Positions 58,965-64,000 of a DNA stretch of 64,000 bases are shown one piece after another; position 1 is the first letter of the stretch, and the number at the start of each line of letters is the position of its first letter. Location of the stretch: NCBI RefSeq assembly GCF_945859705.1, contig NC_079134.1:41802576-41866575 (forward strand), given 5' to 3'. Under the pieces are notes generated by a model. That model searched no databases. It was given only the letters and a program-made list of their open reading frames with translations, and was not told where the DNA came from. Origin of the DNA: Episyrphus balteatus. Lineage: Eukaryota; Arthropoda; Insecta; Diptera; Syrphidae. Both the position numbers and the translations under genes were made by a program.

Positions 58965-59424
58965 AGTTTAAGTTTAAAATAAAATAAATCCAATTGAAAA
59001 ACAATGAAACTTTATTTTAAGTTTACTTAATAACTTATTAAAGGGTTTAGGCTACATCTTGGATGCTGGAAAAAAGTGCACTCGCATTTTTTTAACGAAA
59101 AATGTGTAAAGAAAAAATGTTTGAAATTATTTTTTATTTTCATAAAAATTATTAAGAAATGGTGTTTCTTCAGTAAATCTCTGTAAATGCATTTTAAAAT
59201 AAATGCATGTAGCAAAACTCAAGCTGTTTTGAATATTTCCACTTCAAATTTAGTAAAAAAAAACTTTATAACATTACTCCGCACATAAATTTGAACGGTA
59301 TACTAAAAATAGGTAAAATACATATCAAAGTTTGAGTATTTGGCATGCATTTGAAGTAATGGATTAAGTTCTTAGACGTTATACACGAATCATTAGCTTT
59401 TTGGTACCCAAATGTATAGATTTT
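58965..59424. other. P8 3' region and spacer inside the inverted repeat
   Basis: Contains AATAAA, then AT-rich sequence with nothing recognised. Confidence 0.4.
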
Positions 59425-59848
59425 ACTGTCTCTTCGGACAAAAACACCCTTTCAACCATTTTTTTTTATAAAAACTCAAGATTTTACCAAATTTCACTAG
59501 GGTGGCCTATCAATTTTGTTCAACTAAAAAAAAAACACCCTTTTAACCATGATATTCTTATAGACATTTTAGTTTCTTTTTTCCAAACTCAAAAGTAATA
59601 TAATTACTGAATTTAAATAGGGTGCTACTACTATTAGTTAGTTTTTCCAATATACCCACATTTTCTCTACACCTTAAAGAAACACCCTTTCAAATGAAAA
59701 AAAAAATTGTTCAAGTTCCCATGGCAAAAACAACATTTTAATAAATTTCCTAAGGGTACCTTTTATACCTACCATTGATTTTATCGGACTTATAGCGGAT
59801 TTTCATTATTTCTAAAAAAAAAAACACCCTTTCACCTTAAATTTTTTT
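59425..59848 (-). repeat. Right arm of the inverted repeat around P8
   Basis: Reverse copy of 57700-58155: AAACACCCTTTCAACC words and AACCATGATATTCTTATAGA pair with the left arm. It is cut by the R1 copy at about 59850. Confidence 0.6.
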
Positions 59849-59849
59849 T

Positions 59850-60700
59850 TACTTGCTATATAGGGCAAGTATTGGTTTCGTGTCGAAAAAAAAAATTGAG
59901 GTTTTAATCAAAACCAACATTACGATTATGGAGAACTCCAAAAAAGTGGGTCTCGCAATTCCGTTCGTGCTTCTGTGCGGTTGTGCGTCCATCTGTACAC
60001 ATTTCCACAGCCTAAACGGGTGGATGGATTTTGTTCAAATTTGGTACAGATGATTTTTATGGAATTCTAAAAGTTGTTTTTTTTTTTGTATTTTTAAATC
60101 TTACTTAGAAAGTGTACCCCCCCCCCATACAAATTTTTCAAGTTATACCAAATAACTCGAAAACGACTCTAACGATTTTGATAAAAAAATTTGTGTATAA
60201 TTTTAAAAACAAGACCCAACTTTTGATTAAAAAAAAAATTTTTTGGAAGGTTACTAACGGTACCTGCCATAGAACCACTTTATTGGTTAAAAAATATCTC
60301 TTACAAGACTAACCCTAACTAACCTCTAATATAAAAATGTTAGAAAATTTTCAAAAAACACATTTTTGGATTTTTAAAAAATATTTCAAAAATTTTTTTT
60401 GAAAAATCAATTTTTTGAAAACGGGTTTTTGAAATGTTTCGAAATTTTGTTTTTTAGTGTAAATTAATTATTTCTTCAAAATGGCATACCAATATTTTTC
60501 TTTTTTAATGTAAGAACATTTTTATATATAAAAAATTAATTTAAAAAAAAAAAACGGCTCTAACGATTTTCAAATTTTTTTTCTCAAAATTCCTTTTCAT
60601 ACAATAAATCAGATGGCATACTTCGTTTTGTAATCAAAACCTTTCAAAATGGAGTTTTATTAATTATAAAAACAGATTCTAGGTACTTTTTTACATAATG
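59850..60700 (+). repeat. R1 copy
   Basis: Starts ACTTGCTATATAGGGCAAGT and carries GGAGAACTCCAAAAAAGTGG and the later R1 blocks. The 3' end is missing, replaced by an ATT-rich run. Confidence 0.65.
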
Positions 60701-60719
60701 GAAAATAGTTGAATTAAAT

Positions 60720-60777
60720 CTAATTATTATATTATTATATTATTATATTATTATATTATATTATTATATTATTATAG
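60720..60777 (+). repeat. (TTATTATA)-type microsatellite
   Basis: About seven units of ATTATTAT, slightly irregular. Confidence 0.85.
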
Positions 60778-61071
60778 CCGTTAAGCATTATACATTTTTG
60801 TAATTTTTTGGCGTTTTGACAAAGTTTCCTTCAACCCTGGAGTTTAAAAATCTAGCAGTTCCTTGGGATGTAAACAATTCGGTCAAAAAATTATAACTAC
60901 CAGATTTGACACACGGCTTGATGTTAATATAATATAATGTTATTCTAAAAACTCGGTTCGATGGCCGAGTTGCTTCCTGATCTATAATAACTATCTTAAA
61001 AAATGTCAAACTTTAATGAAAAACTCAATGTCTGAATTTAATTGATTTTATTTTAATTACAAACTTAAACT

Positions 61072-61350
61072 CTAATTGCAAGCGGAAAGAACTACACCCT
61101 GACCACCACCAGGAAAATTAATCGGTTCCAGTTGACAATTAACTTGAGGTATTTATGTTCTTCTTGTTGTGTTTAATGGCTATAAGTAAGAGTAAACAAA
61201 CATGCAGAATGAATTTGAAAAAGAATTAAATAATTATCTTTACACCTCTTCAAGCCTCATATCTGTGGTTTTAGCGAATGGTTTTTCAACAGGAATCCCG
61301 AAAGCTAGTGTTATAAGAGCTAAGCTTAAGATGCATTTAAAAAAAACAAT
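61072..61350 (-). pseudogene. P9: inactivated member of the peptide family
   Basis: Minus strand. Exon 1-like part 61350-61246 (35 codons) and exon 2-like part 61179-61072 (36 codons), 66-bp intron with a weak donor (GTGTAAAG). The signal region (VFFKCILSLALITLAFG) and IPVEKPF match P6, but the ATG is replaced by ATT, with altered bases around it, and exon 2 has TAA at its ninth codon. Beyond the stop the two cysteines, a central PGGG and a final ACN are still present in frame. The upstream in-frame ATG near 61470 precedes the TATA box, so it would not be in the transcript. The promoter is well kept, which points to recent loss. Confidence 0.75.
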
Positions 61351-61422
61351 ATTCTTTCTTAAGTATTTGTATTCAATAAATATCAATTTAAAACTGTTTC
61401 TAATTTGAACGATACGATTGGC

Positions 61423-61560
61423 TTTTATAGCCTTTTCAATGGCAACAGTAGACAGCTTGGTGTGATTCATTCACTTGTACTTAGAATTAGTGAACTGATA
61501 ACATTAATCAGTTTAAATTTCGCTGAATTATGAAAATGATTAGGTATACTAATGAAGAGA
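61423..61560 (-). promoter_or_regulatory. Promoter and upstream module of P9
   Basis: On the minus strand: the shared CATAATTCAGC, AAATTTAAACTG and GTTATCA (complement of 61496-61502) order, then CTATAAAAGCC (TATA complement at 61423-61429) and GAAACAGTTT. Matches P6 almost site for site. Confidence 0.55.
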
Positions 61561-62079
61561 TTTAATTTCATCTTTAAATAAACGAATAACGACCAAAACT
61601 ATCTTTTTACAAGTGACAAATAATAAAATCTGGAATAGAAACTATTTCGATATCTTTGTTTTTTTGTGTTCTTTTTGTAAACGGATGTATTTTCCTGTGT
61701 ATAAATTAAGTGGGTTATCACAAAAGATGTATTGTTTTTCAATTTATATTTCATTACTGATATCTGAAGTTATGATAAAAGTTAATTTCTGTGAGAGAGA
61801 AGTATATCTTTTTCTATCTTCAATCGCGTGTAATTCAGAATATTTTTTAACTGGATCTGCAATCAACTTGGTTGAAATTCTTGAACAAATTTCATAGCTA
61901 CTATGCTTAAGTGTCAAAAAATTGCACAGCACTGGGGTGGAATCGGCTAAAATGATATTTGACAATTATATTTTTTACTATCAAATTTTATAGTCAACTA
62001 TTTTCCATCTGTGTAAGGTGATCGTTTTGAGATCATTTTTAATTTTGGTTTACTTGGTATCACTTTGGTTTGACATCTG
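61561..62079. other. Spacer, nothing recognised
   Basis: Overlapping short frames on both strands at 61613-61965 have no recognisable product. Confidence 0.4.
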
Positions 62080-62171
62080 TCAAACGTCAGTAAATTTTAA
62101 AATAACCGATGAAGAGTTTCAGTTTTTCACTTCCAAAGCTACAATAATTGAGAAGATAATTTATTAAAAAC
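62080..62171 (+). promoter_or_regulatory. Possible promoter and non-coding leader exon
   Basis: TTTGACATCTGTCAAACGTC followed by GTTTCAGTTTTTCACTTCC (initiator-like, A near 62122) and, about 50 bases on, ACGTAAGT (donor at 62172). This arrangement suggests the first, untranslated exon of a plus-strand gene whose coding part lies to the right, outside the window. Inferred only. Confidence 0.3.
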
Positions 62172-62414
62172 GTAAGTTAATATTTTTTAAAACGCTTAAA
62201 ATAATAATTTATAACTTTAATATCTACCTAGCAAACAAAACTCGAAAAGGATCGCTTAAAAAGAATACCACAAAATATTGTATAAATTTCAATTCAGATG
62301 GCAAATCCAAAATGTTAAATATACTCAAAAAAGTATCTTATGTTATTTGAAAATTTTGTACGAGTCTATTAAAAACATGAAATATTATTTTGAAATTTTT
62401 TTTTGTGTAAAAAG

Positions 62415-62690
62415 GTATAATTCGACGGTTAAACTTCATAACCTCGTAAGTCGTTTTTGCAAGTTTTTCAGAAATCAAAAAACAATATATTGTGTTTCTT
62501 GGTTTTGTATGGGATTTATCAATACGAGCTTTTGAATTTCGTCATTCCTGAAAAATGTTCAAAACAACATTGTTGAACTGAATATACCAAAAGATAGCTC
62601 TGAATTTTCTGAATTGTTTGCATTAATAATATTTTTTTCGAATTTTTCGACCTACGAGGTTATGAAGTTTAGCCGTCGAATTGTACATTA
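62415..62690. repeat. Inverted repeat, about 275 bp
   Basis: AATTCGACGGTTAAACTTCA on the left pairs with the right segment around GAAGTTTAGCCGTCGAATT, as does ATAACCTCGTA with TACGAGGTTAT. The loop is about 180 bases. Confidence 0.7.
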
Positions 62691-63121
62691 CTTTGAGTCG
62701 GAGAGGTAAAATATAATTTAATTTGTTCCTCAATTCTGACTCTTCTATTTTCTATTTCATATTCATTTACTTTATTTTAATTTGTGGGCTTAACATAATT
62801 GCACAGGCACTGAAGAAAAAAAATTCGAAAATTTGGATGATTTTTCTCCATAGCACAGGTCTTTCATAGCTATTTTAAGTTGGTTTTAAATTGCTGTTTC
62901 TTTTCTAGTACCAGAAATATTGTGATCCATGGTTAATTGACGATGTGGATCTTCATCTAGTAGATACTTATCTAGATCTACAACAATACATATTGAGGGT
63001 CAGAATTTCTTGGGCTGCTGATGTGAGGATGGTTTCTATATCCTGAAGACATCTTTTAGCAAAAATTATCTGTCAATCTATGTAAGATTTCGGTATCCTT
63101 TTAAAATAACACGGTGCGACA
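62691..63121. other. Spacer, nothing recognised
   Basis: No supported feature. Confidence 0.4.
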
Positions 63122-63570
63122 AATACACCCGACAAATTACATAGTGTAGGCTGTTCATATGGTCGAATAATGCATTGAAATATTTTTGTTATATTTTTAG
63201 AACCCTACATTTTTTGTTTTATTTACAAAAAAAAACATTATTACAGACTTTATGAGGTAAAATCTTAGTCATTTTTTTAACAATTCTCAATATGTTATAT
63301 GTTTTTGGAAAGATTGTTTTTAGACCTTTTGAATGATGTATGAAGTCTGTTGTTTAAACAATTTAAATGAAGGTTTTTATCCCATAAATCTTGAAAAAGT
63401 GGTTTTTTCCTCAAAAAATGACCGAGATATTGATAGATTACCTCATAAAGTCTGTAAAAATGGTTTTTTGTAAATAAAAAAAAAGGAGGGTTCTTAAAAT
63501 TTAACAAAAATATTTGTATGTATTATTCGAATACACGAACAGCCTACATTATGTTACTTGTCGGGTGTAT
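63122..63570. repeat. Foldback element, about 450 bp
   Basis: AATACACCCGACAAATTAC at the left pairs with GTTACTTGTCGGGTGTATT at the right; CAGACTTTATGAGGTAA pairs with TTACCTCATAAAGTCTG nearer the centre. TAACACGGTGCGAC just outside the left end resembles the terminus of the 22194 element. Confidence 0.75.
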
Positions 63571-63619
63571 TTAATTTTTGAAGTGAAAACTTCTTTAGTA
63601 TCGTAGTGATTTGAAACAA

Positions 63620-64000
63620 GATGAAACGAAAACGCGACACGACTTCAACTTGTTATAACTTTTTTGTTTTAATAGATAGATAAATGAAATTTGCACTGTA
63701 GATAGGTAATTAAATAAACTATAATTGTACAAAATTTCAATTAATTTCATATTCAAAATTCGGAGATAACGGTACAAAGATGTTCTTTTTCTACACACGT
63801 TATATCTTTTGATCTAGTGCACACACAAATTTGATTTTACTGTAATATGCATGCTGATAACATAACCTTTTATTTGATATATCACACATAACGGTAGGTG
63901 CTCTACAAGTTACACAATCTTAAATTGAAATTTTATAATACCTCAAAACACCTGTAGAGATCTGTTGCCGATGACCAGCCACCAGTGTAAGAATTACCGT
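63620..64000 (+). repeat. R2 copy, cut by the window end
   Basis: Shares CATAACGGTAGGTG-type and GACCAGCCACCAGTGTAAGA blocks with the other R2 copies and continues beyond the window. Confidence 0.6.

Noticed and set aside
61240..61470. 76-codon frame starting upstream of P9
   Set aside because: Its ATG lies upstream of the TATA box, so the transcript would not contain it; the locus also has a stop in exon 2.

Overview
The window is AT-rich eukaryotic nuclear DNA, almost certainly from a fly (Diptera). The evidence is short phase-0 GT-AG introns, TATA plus (T)CAGT initiator promoters, a Golgi type II transferase start exon and many TIR, foldback and hAT-like elements. I cannot name the species. 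There is no bacterial gene organisation, no rRNA and no tRNA that I can see. Most long open frames here lie in satellite or transposon DNA and are not genes.

Layout. From 1 to 30 kb the window is mostly non-coding: AT-rich spacer plus nested mobile elements. These include two dispersed families (here called R1 and R2), a TIR element at 7.7-9.0 kb, a TA-flanked inverted-repeat element at 12.0-13.7 kb, a hAT-like element with an 8-bp target duplication at 14.1-16.1 kb, and long palindromes at 22.2-24.2 and 24.6-26.0 kb. The one gene signal there is a minus-strand first coding exon at 10.1 kb that resembles the N-terminus of polypeptide GalNAc-transferase 2 (Pgant2/GALNT2).

From 30 to 61.4 kb lies the main content: nine loci (P1-P9) of one family of small secreted peptides, on both strands. 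Each has two exons split by a 55-98 bp phase-0 intron. Exon 1 encodes a signal peptide and acidic pro-segment. Exon 2 encodes, in most copies, a basic cleavage site and a short mature peptide with two cysteines 16-18 residues apart and a central Gly turn, which suggests a disulfide-closed hairpin. The signal region is conserved and the mature part diverges strongly. P5 and P7 lack the cysteines, P3 is frameshifted, and P9 is a pseudogene with no start codon and an internal stop. I do not recognise the family. P1 has a perfect NF-kB palindrome about 100 bp before its predicted start and a GATA-type site further up. P6-P9 share an upstream module containing GTTATCA. An immune or fat-body/gut peptide is one inference; a reproductive or hormone-like peptide is not excluded.

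The cluster has grown by duplication. A unit of about 5 kb (37.2-42.6 kb) is repeated at 42.7-47.3 kb, and comparing the two gives the pre-insertion site of an R1 element. A 1.44-kb hexamer satellite sits in the shared promoter region of divergent genes P2 and P3. P8 lies between the arms of an inverted repeat. R2 copies lie beside P1, P5/P6 and P7. Past 61.5 kb there are only a possible 5' leader exon, small foldback elements and a truncated R2 copy.
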